From: Jiangella endophytica
GTDB taxonomy: Bacteria > Actinomycetota > Actinomycetes > Jiangellales > Jiangellaceae
Assembly: GCF_003427025.1 (NCBI RefSeq)
Contig: NZ_QVAI01000014.1
Location: 124,001-188,000, forward strand
DNA length: 64,000 bases
Direction: 5' to 3'
The notes below the pieces were generated by a model, which worked only from the letters and a program-made list of their open reading frames with translations, was not told where the DNA came from and did no database searches. Below are positions 38,281 to 46,873 of this stretch, piece after piece (positions within the stretch are counted from its first letter, which is position 1; each line of letters begins with the position of its first letter). The position numbers and the translations under genes are program-made.

Positions 38281-38859
38281 ATGACCAACGACCGCTTCAT
38301 GCTGATCCACGATCCAGAACTCCAGGCCAGGGGCGAGCGGGTTCTGGGCGCCGAGTTCAGGGCGATGAGCGAGAGGGTGGTGCGGGCGACGGAGTTGACC
38401 TCCCGTCTCAACGTCCTCCCGTTCGACGACGAGGCGGGCAGGGCGGCGCTGTTCGAGCAGATCCTGGGCCGTCCGCTCCCGGCGAGGGTCACGATCTACC
38501 CGCCGTTCTACACCGATCACGGCCTTCGGCTGGAGCTGGCGGAGCGGGTCTTCATCAACCAGGGCTGCACGTTCCTCGACTACGCCGGCATCAGGCTGGG
38601 CGGGGGCGTGATGGTCGGCCCGAAGGCCACCTTCATCACTATGGGCCACCCGGTGGACCCTGACGAGCGGCGCCGGTTCCTCAGCGGTGCGCCGATCGAC
38701 GTGGCGGAGAACGTGTGGATCGGAGCCGGCGCGACGATCCTGCCCGGCGTCAGCATCGGCCGCGACGCCGTGGTCGCGGCCGGCACGGTCGTGGCCGACG
38801 ACGTCCCACCGGCGAGCCTGGTCGCCGGGTCCAAGGGCACGGTGCGCCGACGTTGGTAG
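38281..38859 (+). CDS. Sugar O-acetyltransferase (maltose/galactoside acetyltransferase type)
   Basis: 192 residues with left-handed beta-helix (hexapeptide) features. The N-terminal maltose-acetyltransferase-like segment is followed by YPPFYTDHGLRLELAERVFI, NQGCTFLDYAGIRLGGGVMV, the catalytic His in FITMGHPVDP, and NVWIGAGATILPGVSIGRDA ending in VVADDVPPASLVAGSKGTV. It transfers acetyl from acetyl-CoA to a sugar hydroxyl in the cytoplasm. Its stop overlaps the TTG start of the next gene. Confidence 0.88.
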   Translation: MTNDRFMLIHDPELQARGERVLGAEFRAMSERVVRATELTSRLNVLPFDDEAGRAALFEQILGRPLPARVTIYPPFYTDHGLRLELAERVFINQGCTFLDYAGIRLGGGVMVGPKATFITMGHPVDPDERRRFLSGAPIDVAENVWIGAGATILPGVSIGRDAVVAAGTVVADDVPPASLVAGSKGTVRRRW

Positions 38860-39710
38860 CACACCGGGCCACGAACAACGCACCCGCATCCGTCCTGGTC
38901 ACCGGGGCAACGGGCAACGTCGGCCGGCCGCTGGTCGAGCAGTTGCTCAGCGCCGGGCACCGGGTCCGCGCTCTGACCCGCGACCCCGAGCGCGCCGCCC
39001 TGCCGGCCGAGACCGACGTCATCGCGGGGAACCTCGAGGACGCCCGCAGCCTGGACGTCGCGTTCGGGGGGATGGACGCGGCGCACGTCATCGGGTTCGA
39101 CGGCGCCGGCCACTCCCCGCTGGACCGCGGCGAGCAGCTCGTCGAGACCGCCGTGCGCAAGGGCGTGCGCCGGGTGACGCTGCTCAGGGGCGACCCGGGG
39201 AAGACCGGCTTGGAGCGGGCCGTCGAGGCGAGCGAGCTGGCCTGGACCTACCTCGCGCCGGTCGAGTTCATGTCGAACGTGCTGGAGTGGGCCGACTGCA
39301 TCCGCGCCGAGGGCGTCGTACGCCACGGGTTCCCGGACCTCAGGAGCGCGATGGTGCACGACGCCGACGTCGCCTCCGTCGCGGCCACGGCGCTGACCAG
39401 CGAGGGACACGCCCGGCAGGAGTACTGGCTCACCGGGCCGGAGGCGCTGACCGCGCCGGAGAAGGTCGCCGTGCTCAGCGAGGTGCTCGGCCGGCCGATC
39501 CGGTTCGAGGAGCTGACCCGTGACCAGATCGTCGGCCAGTGGCGCGAGCAGGGCTTCTCCGACGAGGACGTCGAGTTCTTCCTGCACTTGCGGACCGACC
39601 CGCCGGAGGCCGGCTCCACCGTGCTGCCGACGGTCGAGCAGGTGACCGGGCGCCCGGCGCGGACGTTCGCGCAGTGGGTCGCGGCGAACCGGGCCGCCTT
39701 CGGCGGGTGA
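38853..39710 (+). CDS. NmrA/atypical SDR-type NAD(P)-binding protein
   Basis: About 285 residues starting, as best judged, at TTG 38853, which overlaps the preceding stop; no ATG or GTG is available in frame before the nucleotide fold. The Rossmann signature is VLVTGATGNVGRPLVEQLLS, followed by VRALTRDPERAALP. The NmrA-like C-terminal half includes AWTYLAPVEFMSNVLEW, HDADVASVAATALT and YWLTGPEALTAPEKVAVLSE. The active-site Tyr-Lys pair of classical SDRs is absent, as usual in this group. Probable role: NAD(P)-dependent reductase or redox sensor; substrate unknown. Confidence 0.85.
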   Translation: MVAHRATNNAPASVLVTGATGNVGRPLVEQLLSAGHRVRALTRDPERAALPAETDVIAGNLEDARSLDVAFGGMDAAHVIGFDGAGHSPLDRGEQLVETAVRKGVRRVTLLRGDPGKTGLERAVEASELAWTYLAPVEFMSNVLEWADCIRAEGVVRHGFPDLRSAMVHDADVASVAATALTSEGHARQEYWLTGPEALTAPEKVAVLSEVLGRPIRFEELTRDQIVGQWREQGFSDEDVEFFLHLRTDPPEAGSTVLPTVEQVTGRPARTFAQWVAANRAAFGG

Positions 39711-39723
39711 GCCAACCGCTAGG

Positions 39724-39744
39724 TTGCTAGCATGCTTGCATGGA
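39724..39744 (+). promoter_or_regulatory. Repeated TTGC(T)A-type site at the start of the MFS gene
   Basis: TTGCTAGCA (39724-39732) contains the palindrome TGCTAGCA and is followed at 12 bases by the related TTGCATGGA (39736-39744). These overlap the start codon at 39740. The AT-richer TAGCAT at 39728-39733 could be a -10, which would leave almost no leader. A regulator binding here would block transcription; none is encoded next door. Confidence 0.35.
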
Positions 39745-41362
39745 TGCGCGGACGGACGACCCGCGGCGGGCCGGTGACCTCCGGCTCGCCGTGGGCATCG
39801 TCGCGCTCGAGTTCGCCGCCGCCGTCAGCACCTTCGTCGCGTCGACACTGCTGCCGATCGTCGCGGCCGACCTCGGTGCCCGTCACCGGCTCGGGCTGCT
39901 GATCGCCGGCGGCACCCTCGGACTGTTCGTCGCGATGCCGCTGGCCGGGACGGTGCTGCGCCGGCTCGGCGCCGGGCGGACGCTGGCGCTCGGGACCGTG
40001 TTCTACGTCGGCGGGCTGGTCGTCGCGGCGACGGCACGGGTGGCGTGGCCGTTCGCGCTCGGCCAGTTCACCGCCGGCGCGGCGGGCGGACTGCTCGCCG
40101 TCTTCGGCATCAGCGCGGCGATCCGGCGGCTGGACGAGCGGCTGCGGCTGAAGGTGATCGCCGCGTCGTCGGCCATGTGGATCCTGCCCGCGATGGTCGG
40201 CCCGGCCGCGACGCTCGCGCTCGAGCACGTGGCCGGCTGGCGGTGGGCGCTGCTCGCCCCGGTGCCGGTCGTGCTGGCCGGGCGGCTGCTGGTGGTGAGC
40301 GCGGTCCGCGGCGAGGCGGCGCCGGCGGACGGGCAGCGCCTGCGGCCGGCCGGACTGCTCGTGCCCGCCGGAGCGGCCGCCGTCGTGCTGTCGGACGGTG
40401 TCTGGTTCGTCGCCGTGGCGGGTGCGCTCGCCGCCGTCGCCGGGACGGTCGTGCTGCTGCCCGCGGGGACGGCGCGGCTGCGCCGCGGCGCACCGGCGGC
40501 GCTGGCCGCCATGACGTTGTTCGGCGCCGGGTACGTCGGCGCCGACAGCCTCATCACCGTCCTGCTGACCGACGAGTACGGCGTGAGCCTCGCGCGGGCG
40601 GCGGTGGTGCTCGGTGCCGCGCCGCTCGCCTGGGGCGTGACCAGCCTGGTGGTCGCCCGGGTGGCGCCCGAGCGACAGGTCCCGGCGGCAGGGCTCGCGC
40701 TGACGGCGGCAGCGGCGGCCGTCCTCGCCGCCGGGCCGCGCGAGTTCGCCGTCGCGCTGGTCGCCTGGGCCCTCGGTGGCGCCGGGGTCGGGCTGGCGTA
40801 CCCGGGCCTCTACCTCCGCTCGACCACGCCGCCACCCCAGCCAGCCGCCTCGGCACGGCCAACGCTGCTGCTCGCTGGGGCTCGGCCGCCGAATCCAGCG
40901 ACGGTGGAAAGGCCCGCCGGCGACGTCCGCCCGGCCGCCACGTCAGCGCCGGCATCCGAGCCGTCCGAAGCCCCATCAGCGGAACCGACCCGACGCGACG
41001 CGCTGACGGCCGAACCCCAGACACCGGTCCTGAACCGACACCGGACACCGGCCGCCGAACCACCACCACCCGAGCCGACTCACCGTGATGCGCCGGCGAC
41101 TCAGCCCCAACCACCGAACCAGAACGAACGCCCGACACCGTCGTCTGACCCTCGCTCACCGATACGGGGCCGACGCGAGGCGCTGGCGGCCGAACTGGCG
41201 ACGGCGGTGATCACGGCCGAGGCGGTCGGCGGGCTGCTCGGCCGGGCCGGCGGAGGTGCGCTGGCCAGCGTCGACGACGGCACCGCAGTCGCCTACGGCG
41301 CGTTCGCCGTGCTTCTGGCGGCGTCCGCTCTGGCCGCGACGCGCAGCCGGACACCGTCGTGA
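39740..41362 (+). CDS. MFS transporter with a Pro-rich repeat insert
   Basis: 540 residues. The N-terminal half is a standard major-facilitator protein (helix 1 LAVGIVALEFAAAVSTFVAS, then TLLPIVAADLGARHRLGLLI, and many Ala/Val/Leu helices up to VALVAWALGGAGVGLAYPGLY at about 355). Residues about 361-479 are a hydrophilic Pro/Glu/Arg/Thr-rich segment without helices. It includes imperfect repeats of about 25 residues (EPTRRDALTAEPQ..., EPTHRDAPATQPQ..., RGRREALAAEL). The transporter resumes with LATAVITAEAVGGLLGRAGG and a last helix. Such a long loop just before the last two helices is not usual. Base composition in the insert stays GC-rich. Substrate unknown. Confidence 0.8.
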   Translation: MDARTDDPRRAGDLRLAVGIVALEFAAAVSTFVASTLLPIVAADLGARHRLGLLIAGGTLGLFVAMPLAGTVLRRLGAGRTLALGTVFYVGGLVVAATARVAWPFALGQFTAGAAGGLLAVFGISAAIRRLDERLRLKVIAASSAMWILPAMVGPAATLALEHVAGWRWALLAPVPVVLAGRLLVVSAVRGEAAPADGQRLRPAGLLVPAGAAAVVLSDGVWFVAVAGALAAVAGTVVLLPAGTARLRRGAPAALAAMTLFGAGYVGADSLITVLLTDEYGVSLARAAVVLGAAPLAWGVTSLVVARVAPERQVPAAGLALTAAAAAVLAAGPREFAVALVAWALGGAGVGLAYPGLYLRSTTPPPQPAASARPTLLLAGARPPNPATVERPAGDVRPAATSAPASEPSEAPSAEPTRRDALTAEPQTPVLNRHRTPAAEPPPPEPTHRDAPATQPQPPNQNERPTPSSDPRSPIRGRREALAAELATAVITAEAVGGLLGRAGGGALASVDDGTAVAYGAFAVLLAASALAATRSRTPS

Positions 41363-41410
41363 ACCCGATGGCGGCATCGCCCGCGGCACATCGCCCACCC
41401 GCCCGCGGAT

Positions 41411-41486
41411 CCGGCGGGTACTCCCGAAACCGGCGCTTGGCGCTCGATCCCGGCCCGGACGCGCCGGTATCGGGAGTATCCGCCGG
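41411..41486. terminator. Long imperfect hairpin between convergent genes
   Basis: Arms 41411-41436 and 41461-41486 pair at 24 of 26 positions, with a 24-base loop. The stem reads from CCGGCGGGTACTCCCG to its complement. It lies between the MFS gene and the convergent AbiEi/DUF559-like gene and probably terminates both. Confidence 0.7.
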
Positions 41487-41497
41487 TTCGGCGGGCA

Positions 41498-42563
41498 TCA
41501 GCCATCCCAGCCCGCCGGCAACACGACCCCCGCCCTCCCAAGCGGTGGCCAGTCCGCCGGCTCGGGCTCCACCGCGCCCACCCCGGGCACATGCTTCCAC
41601 CAGCGCACCGGCCGGTCTCGCCGAGCGTTGTCCCGCAGCACAGCGGCGAACCGGGCCGCCAGTTCGTCGCGGTCACGCCAGGCCAGGTCCCACCCGAACC
41701 GCACCACCTCGAGACCCAGACGCCGCAGCCGCCACTCACGCTCACCCTGACGCGCCACGATCCGCGCCGCATCAGGCCGATCGTCGTACTTCACCGCACC
41801 GTCGGCCTCGAACACCACACCGTGCCACGGCCACAACGCGTCCACCCGGTACTCCGGCTCGCCCTCACCCACCCACGCGTTCGGAACCGGCGAAGGCAGA
41901 TCGAACTGCAGACACGTGAACCGGCCCAGCGTCTCCAGCGGAGACTCCGCCCGCGGGTCGGCGTACTCGGCCACCCACCGCGCCCGCGCCACTCCGGGCC
42001 AGCCGGACATGGCGCGAACCGCGGCCTCCAGGTCCTGGCCCGCCGACGCCGCGGCATCGGCGGCCACGAGCGCCGGCAGGATCGGCCCGGATCTGGCCGC
42101 GTCGGCGACGGCCCAGGCGGGACTCATGACGCCGATGCCCCGGACCCGACGCGCCTGGCCCGGCGGGATCGCCGCGATCCTGATGTCGCCGTATGCGCCG
42201 TTCCGGACCTTGTGCCCGGCGTCGTTCGGCCGGATCGCCGTGACGCGCGCCGGCGCCGGCCCGACCGTCGGCAGTTGCCACGTCGCCACCGACGACCAAC
42301 CCGTCAGGCAGGTCGAACGACCGCTGTACAGCGCGAACGCCCGCGCCCGGAGTCGGTGCAGCAGCCAGGGCGACGCGGCCGCCAGAACGGCCGCCGCCGC
42401 GTAGCAGCCGGGCGCGAGCCGGACCAGCAGCCCGGCGACGACCAATCGACGCAACCGGCTCTCGTCGACGCCGGCCCGCGGCCACGGCGAGGGGAACGAT
42501 CCCGCAGCACCGCTCGAGCAACTCGGCCACGTCGGGCGGGAAGAAGCGCAACCGGGCGGACAT
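41498..42563 (-). pseudogene. AbiEi-like/DUF559 protein gene with an N-terminal frameshift
   Basis: ATG 42563, with GGAGGG upstream, opens a frame encoding SARLRFFPPDVAELLERCCG and then IVPLAVAAG, a usual start for these proteins. The rest of the protein lies in a different frame from about 42474 (GVDESRLRRLVVAGLLVRLA followed by PGCYAA), the AbiEi-type winged helix. It then reaches EYRVDALWPWHGVVFEADGA and VKYDD, the DUF559 (Vsr/PD-(D/E)XK-like) nuclease domain with conserved Asp and Glu. The break falls in GGGCCGGCG, and a 4-base CGGC duplication would explain it. Either a real inactivating mutation or a sequence error. Intact relatives are about 300-350 residues with unknown function, some likened to toxin-antitoxin or mismatch-type nucleases. 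Confidence 0.65.
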
Positions 42564-42868
42564 GCGACCAACCCTCCTCGAGCCGGGTGATCCCGGATAG
42601 CCGCGATGAGCGATCTGTGGACGACTTCGCCCAGCCGCCCGGCCTGTGGACCTCACCGCCGATCGCTACCGACCCGGCCAGCAGGAACCGCATGGCCGCG
42701 TTCTGCCGGCCGAGCAGATGGTCCGGATGACCTTCTGCCGGAAGCTGACCAGCATGACGATGTCGGCACAGACCTTGTCGACCAGCCCGACCCGGCCGAG
42801 GCGAGCAGGCGGCGCGGGACGCGCTGGCCGGTCGCGGCCCCTGCTGCTGGCCGCGCTGGACCCCCGCG

Positions 42869-43026
42869 TCGACCGGCGAGCCGGCCCGTCGCACCGAGCT
42901 CACCGCCGGCGGCCTCTCCCAGCATCTCGGCGCCTGCGCGCGGCCGGGCTGGTGACGTCGCACCGCACCGACCGGGTCGTGCTCTATGCCCGGCCGGCGC
43001 TGGGCGACGCGCTGCTGGGCGGCTGA
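42869..43026 (+). pseudogene. ArsR-type winged-helix remnant with frameshift
   Basis: One frame gives TGEPARRTELTAGGLSQHLG, the ArsR recognition helix. After a one-base loss at about 42934, the next frame gives LRAAGLVTSHRTDRVVLYAR and PALGDALLGG, the wing and C-terminus. No intact N-terminus is found in 42600-42868, where I see no other gene. The stop is at 43024-43026. Confidence 0.5.
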
Positions 43027-43034
43027 ACAGGACC

Positions 43035-43066
43035 GGGGCCGGCCCGCGCACGTACGGGCCGGCCCC
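43035..43066. terminator. GC-rich perfect hairpin after the M14 operon
   Basis: GGGGCCGGCCCG (43035-43046) and its exact complement (43055-43066) form a 12-bp stem with an 8-base loop. It lies 13 bases beyond the stop of the leftward carboxypeptidase gene. No T-run. Confidence 0.75.
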
Positions 43067-43078
43067 GGGGCCGGTGGG

Positions 43079-44110
43079 TCAGAAGCGGCCGCACTGCTCC
43101 TGGCTCGCGAACGGCAGGTCCGCGTATCCGGACACGTCCTGCGTGGCCAGCGACCCGTCGGCCGCGGCCCGCAGCACCGCCAGCGTCGGGATGCGGAAGA
43201 GGTTCTCCAGCTGCCCGTTGCTCTTCTGCCCCACGGAGCGGACCTCGTAGAAGATCGCGCCCTTCGTCGGGCTCCGCAGCACCGGCTGCTCACCGGCCGG
43301 CGCCGTGCCACCCATGAGCATGCGGCTGAGCCCGGCGTTGGTGATGTCGATCAGCGGGTAGTGCGCGACGTTCGCCAGCCCGTACCGCGCGAGCGCGTCG
43401 ACGCCGGCCATCGCCATCTGACGGTTGGTCAGCCACTGCTCGGCCGTCATGCGGCTCGGATCGATGGAGCGGGCGCCGATCTGGAACTGGTTGAGGTCGT
43501 TGGTGCCCTCGACGACCGGCGCCTGGCCCATGTGGTGCAGGTCCAGCGCCAGCTCGGGCGCGACGTCGCGCCACAGCCGCCAGAACGCGGCCGTCTCGGG
43601 CTGGGCGAAGTTCTCCCAGTCGCGGTTGAGGTCGATGCGGGTCGGCGTCGTGCTCTGCCGGATGTTCGCCTCGGCGCCGTCGGGGTTGTACATGGGGATG
43701 ACGACGACGGTGAGGTTCTCGCGGATCAACCGCGCGTCCGGCGAGCCGCTGGCCAGGTGGTCCAGGACCTGCAGGACGGCCTCGGTGCTGTGCAGCTCGT
43801 TGCCGTGAATGCGGGCCTGCAGCCAGAACGTCGTCGGGCCGGTGCCGACGGTGGCGTAGTACAGCTCGCGCCCCTCGCCGGACGTGCCGGCCGACTGCAC
43901 GCTGACGCGGCCCTGGCTGGTCCGCTCGATCCTGTCCAGTGCCTGGACGACGTCGTCGTAGCCGGCGACGCTCGACAGGCTGACGTTCTGGTCCTCCTGC
44001 AGGCAGGGGCCGCCTGGCAGGTGCGGCGGTTCCGACGCCGCCGTCCCGGCCCCGGTCAGGACGGTGGCGAGCACGCCGAGACCGGCGAGCCCGGTGATGA
44101 TTCTGCGCAT
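43079..44110 (-). CDS. Secreted M14-family zinc carboxypeptidase (B)
   Basis: 343 residues from ATG 44110. A Sec signal peptide ends near GTAASE (about 27). The M14 domain follows: SSVAGYDDVVQALDRIE, then the zinc ligands His and Glu in ARIHGNELHSTEA, VVVIPMYNPDGAEANIRQS, DLNRDWENFAQPET and the third zinc-binding His region in LALDLHHMGQ. A catalytic Glu is likely in GAIFYEVRSVGQKS. It releases C-terminal amino acids or cleaves peptidoglycan-like peptides outside the cell. It lies 11 bases after a paralogue and shares the (E)xRSV(A/G)QKS C-terminal motif with it. Confidence 0.88.
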   Translation of the reverse strand: MRRIITGLAGLGVLATVLTGAGTAASEPPHLPGGPCLQEDQNVSLSSVAGYDDVVQALDRIERTSQGRVSVQSAGTSGEGRELYYATVGTGPTTFWLQARIHGNELHSTEAVLQVLDHLASGSPDARLIRENLTVVVIPMYNPDGAEANIRQSTTPTRIDLNRDWENFAQPETAAFWRLWRDVAPELALDLHHMGQAPVVEGTNDLNQFQIGARSIDPSRMTAEQWLTNRQMAMAGVDALARYGLANVAHYPLIDITNAGLSRMLMGGTAPAGEQPVLRSPTKGAIFYEVRSVGQKSNGQLENLFRIPTLAVLRAAADGSLATQDVSGYADLPFASQEQCGRF

Positions 44111-44121
44111 GGATGCCTCCT

Positions 44122-45324
44122 CTACAGGTCGTCGCGGGGGTTGCCGATGGAGGGACCGGCCGGCGGGATGTCGAAGTACCGGGCCGGGTCGACGGCGCCG
44201 ATCGTGCCGGCGGCGAGCGCCTCGAGCGTCACGCCCATCCCGGTGAGCGACTGGCGGATGAGCATGCCCATCGACTTCTGGGCGACCGAACGGGTCTCGT
44301 AGAGCATGATCCCGGCGCCATTGAGCGCGTACGAGCCGAGCGCGGTGCCCGGCAGCTCGACGTCGGGGTAACGGGTGATGCCGCCGAACGGCGATTGGCC
44401 GATCGAGCGCAGCGCGTCCCAGACCAGCACGTTGACCTGGAAGCTCAGGTCGCGCACGGCCGGGTCGAGCGGGAACTCCGGCGTGCCCTCGGTGACCAGG
44501 CCGATCACCTGCAGCGTCGTGAGCTTGTTCTCGGTCTCGGACTCGACGTTGCTGCCACGGTGGTGATGGTCGATGAAGACCGCCGGCCGCAGCCGCTGGA
44601 ACACCGCCGCCGACGTCCGCGCCTCGGGCGTGACGAAGAACCCGGGCAGCTCGGACGCGCCCGGCAGCAGCGCCTCGTCGCCGGGCTTCAAGCGGAACGT
44701 GAGGTCGGGGTGGAAGTCGCGGTTGATGTCGTAGCCGGAGACGCGACCCGGCTGCAGCAGCGACCGCGGGAGGTACCACGGCGGCGGGGCGGCGGGATCG
44801 AGGCCCCAGTCCTGCGGCGTCCACAGCTGGGTGTTCTGCCGCCGCTGGACGAGGAAGCCGGTCGCGTCGCGGAAGTCGGCGCCGTCCATGTTGAGCCGCG
44901 GGATGAACCAGATCGTCAGGCGGTCCAGGATGTCCCGGACGGCCGGGTGCGAGCTGGTCGCGAGCGTCTGCATGAGGTGGAGGACGACCTCGGTGCCGAG
45001 CGGCTCGCCGCCGTGGATCTGGGTCTGGATGAGCACCGGCAGCTTGCCCGTTGCCGGCTCGCCGAAGCGGGCCAGGTGGATCGGCCAGCAGCCGGCGGAG
45101 TGGCCGGCGATCTCCACGGCCATGCGGCCCTTCGACCGGGCGGCGATCGACGTGAGCTTCGGCCCGAGGTCGCTGTTCGCGGTCAGGGCCGCCTTCTGGA
45201 CGGTCTGGTCCGGCTGCAGCCACGGCCCGTTCGGCTTGGACTGCGGGTCCGCGTGGGCGGCGGGCGCCAGTGCCGCGCCCACCCCCAGTCCGGCGACCCC
45301 AGTGAGGAACGTGCGTCGGCGCAT
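44122..45324 (-). CDS. Tat-exported M14-family zinc carboxypeptidase (A)
   Basis: 400 residues from ATG 45324, chosen because AGGAG lies 6 bases upstream and the twin-arginine signal MRRRTFLTGVAGLGVGAALA starts there. Zinc ligands are His and Glu in TQIHGGEPLGTEV and a His in AVFIDHHHRGSNVES. It also shows FIPRLNMDGADFRDATG and SGYDINRDFHPD, the substrate-binding NR-type motif of the family. The probable catalytic Glu is in GIMLYETRSVAQKS. First gene of a two-gene leftward operon with the 43079-44110 paralogue, but exported by Tat rather than Sec. Confidence 0.88.
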   Translation of the reverse strand: MRRRTFLTGVAGLGVGAALAPAAHADPQSKPNGPWLQPDQTVQKAALTANSDLGPKLTSIAARSKGRMAVEIAGHSAGCWPIHLARFGEPATGKLPVLIQTQIHGGEPLGTEVVLHLMQTLATSSHPAVRDILDRLTIWFIPRLNMDGADFRDATGFLVQRRQNTQLWTPQDWGLDPAAPPPWYLPRSLLQPGRVSGYDINRDFHPDLTFRLKPGDEALLPGASELPGFFVTPEARTSAAVFQRLRPAVFIDHHHRGSNVESETENKLTTLQVIGLVTEGTPEFPLDPAVRDLSFQVNVLVWDALRSIGQSPFGGITRYPDVELPGTALGSYALNGAGIMLYETRSVAQKSMGMLIRQSLTGMGVTLEALAAGTIGAVDPARYFDIPPAGPSIGNPRDDL

Positions 45325-45469
45325 GCGGGCTCCTGTGGTCGGTGACATGACACCCTGGTGATCGCCGTCACGCCCCAAAAGGGCACGGCCCGCAATTCGG
45401 CGATCGGCCCGACTTTTGTCCGCCGGTAAATTCGATTGACGATGGACCCGGCGTGCCTAGGCTGACCGG

Positions 45470-46195
45470 ATGTACACCGACGAGGACGTGGCGGCGCTGT
45501 ACGAAGTGCTGAACCCCTGGGGTCCCGGCGACGCCTTCTCTCTCGACCGCGTCATGGCGGCCACGTCCGTCCTCGACGTCGGCTGCGGACCGGGCGGGCT
45601 GCTGCGCCGCGCCCGCGACGAGGGGCACACCGGCCGGTTGTGTGGTCTCGACCCCGACCCCGCCGCGCTGGCCCGGGCCCGGGCGCGCACCGACGTCGAG
45701 TGGGTCGGCGGCCGCGCCGAGGACCTCACCGCGACGGGCGAGTTCGAGCTGGCCGTCATGACCGGCAACGCCTTCCAGGAGCTCCGCGGTGACCACGACC
45801 TGGCGGCGTCGCTCGCGGCGATCCGCCGGGCACTGGTGAGCGGTGGCCGGTTCGCGTTCGAGACGCGCAACCCCGGCGCGCGGGAGTGGGAGTCGTGGCG
45901 GCCCGAGAACGCCATGGACGTCGTCGACGCCGCCGGCCGCGAGCTGCGCGTCTGGCACGACGTCGAGGCGGTGGCGAACGGCCTGGTCACGCTGACCGAG
46001 ACCACCGGGACGCGTGACGGCACGCCGCTGCGGGTCGACCGCGCCACTCTCCGGTTCACCGACGCCGCCACGCTGGACGCGCTGCTGGCGGCCGCCGGGT
46101 TCGAGGTCGAGGAGCGGTACGGCTGGTGGGACCGGCGGCCGCTCGCACCGGACAGCCGCCTGATCATCACCGTCGCCCGAGCCGTCGATGGCTGA
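45470..46195 (+). CDS. Class I SAM-dependent methyltransferase
   Basis: 241 residues. Motif I is SVLDVGCGPGGLLRRARDEG, then GLDPDPAALARARARTDVEW, an acidic residue before FELAVMTGNAFQEL (motif II region) and the post-motif RRALVSGGRFAFETRNP. The C-terminal half fits small-molecule methyltransferases of about 240 residues. Its stop overlaps the start of the phosphoesterase gene by 8 bases. Substrate unknown. Confidence 0.9.
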   Translation: MYTDEDVAALYEVLNPWGPGDAFSLDRVMAATSVLDVGCGPGGLLRRARDEGHTGRLCGLDPDPAALARARARTDVEWVGGRAEDLTATGEFELAVMTGNAFQELRGDHDLAASLAAIRRALVSGGRFAFETRNPGAREWESWRPENAMDVVDAAGRELRVWHDVEAVANGLVTLTETTGTRDGTPLRVDRATLRFTDAATLDALLAAAGFEVEERYGWWDRRPLAPDSRLIITVARAVDG

Positions 46196-46694
46196 CGTCG
46201 TGCGGGTGGCCGTGCTGTCCGATACGCACGCGCCGCGGTTCTGGAAGACCTGCCCGCCGGCGGTCGCGGCCCGGCTCGGCGAGGCCGACCTCATCCTGCA
46301 CGCCGGCGACGTGTGCGTGCCGTCGGTGCTGGACGAGCTGGCGGCGTTCGCGCCGGTGCACGCCGTGCTCGGCAACAACGACGGCGCCGACGTCGCCGCG
46401 TGGGGTGCGCCGGAGGAACTGCGGCTCACCGTCGCCGGCGTACGCATCGCGATGCTGCACGACAGTGGGCCGGCATCGGGACGGCTGCCGCGGCTGCGGG
46501 CCCGGTTCCCCGACGCCGACCTCGTGGTGTTCGGTCACTCCCACATCCCGTGGAACGAGGAGTCCGGCGGCTTCCGCGTCTTCAACCCCGGCTCGCCGAC
46601 CGACAAGCGCCGCCAGCCGCACGGCACCATCGGCCTGCTGGAACTGGCCGACGGCCGGGTCGTCTCGGCGCAGATCGTCCCCGTCACGCCCTGA
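46188..46694 (+). CDS. Metallophosphoesterase (YfcE/MJ0936 type)
   Basis: 168 residues. All motifs of the small phosphodiesterase family are present: VAVLSDTHAP (Asp-x-His), LILHAGDV, VLGNNDGAD (Asn-Asp, with an extra N relative to the usual GNCD), IAMLHDSGP, LVVFGHSHIPWNEE and FNPGSPTDKR. It binds two divalent metals and hydrolyses phosphodiester bonds; the physiological substrate is unknown. Translationally overlapped with the methyltransferase gene. The 179 bases after its stop hold nothing recognisable. Confidence 0.9.
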   Translation: MADVVRVAVLSDTHAPRFWKTCPPAVAARLGEADLILHAGDVCVPSVLDELAAFAPVHAVLGNNDGADVAAWGAPEELRLTVAGVRIAMLHDSGPASGRLPRLRARFPDADLVVFGHSHIPWNEESGGFRVFNPGSPTDKRRQPHGTIGLLELADGRVVSAQIVPVTP

Positions 46695-46873
46695 CCTCGT
46701 CGTTCCGCTCGCCGGGTTCGCTCCCGCCCCGGCGAGCCGCTCGCTGCCTGGCGCTCGGGGTGCTGACGGTGCCCGCACAGGGCTGTGCGGTGGCCTCCCG
46801 GCCTCCGGGTCGCGGCCTGCGCCGGGCCCGCGGGCGAGTGGGGGATGGCGGCCGGAACATCGGTCGGACGTCC

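Noticed and set aside
42600-42868. Search for an intact gene between the AbiEi-like and ArsR remnants
   Set aside because: Open frames on both strands are compositionally biased and lack motifs or start signals. Only the ArsR fragment further right is supported.
46695-46873. Possible tRNA or small gene in the gap after the phosphoesterase
   Set aside because: A ggttcg-like stretch was seen but no cloverleaf could be built, and no start with a binding site was found.
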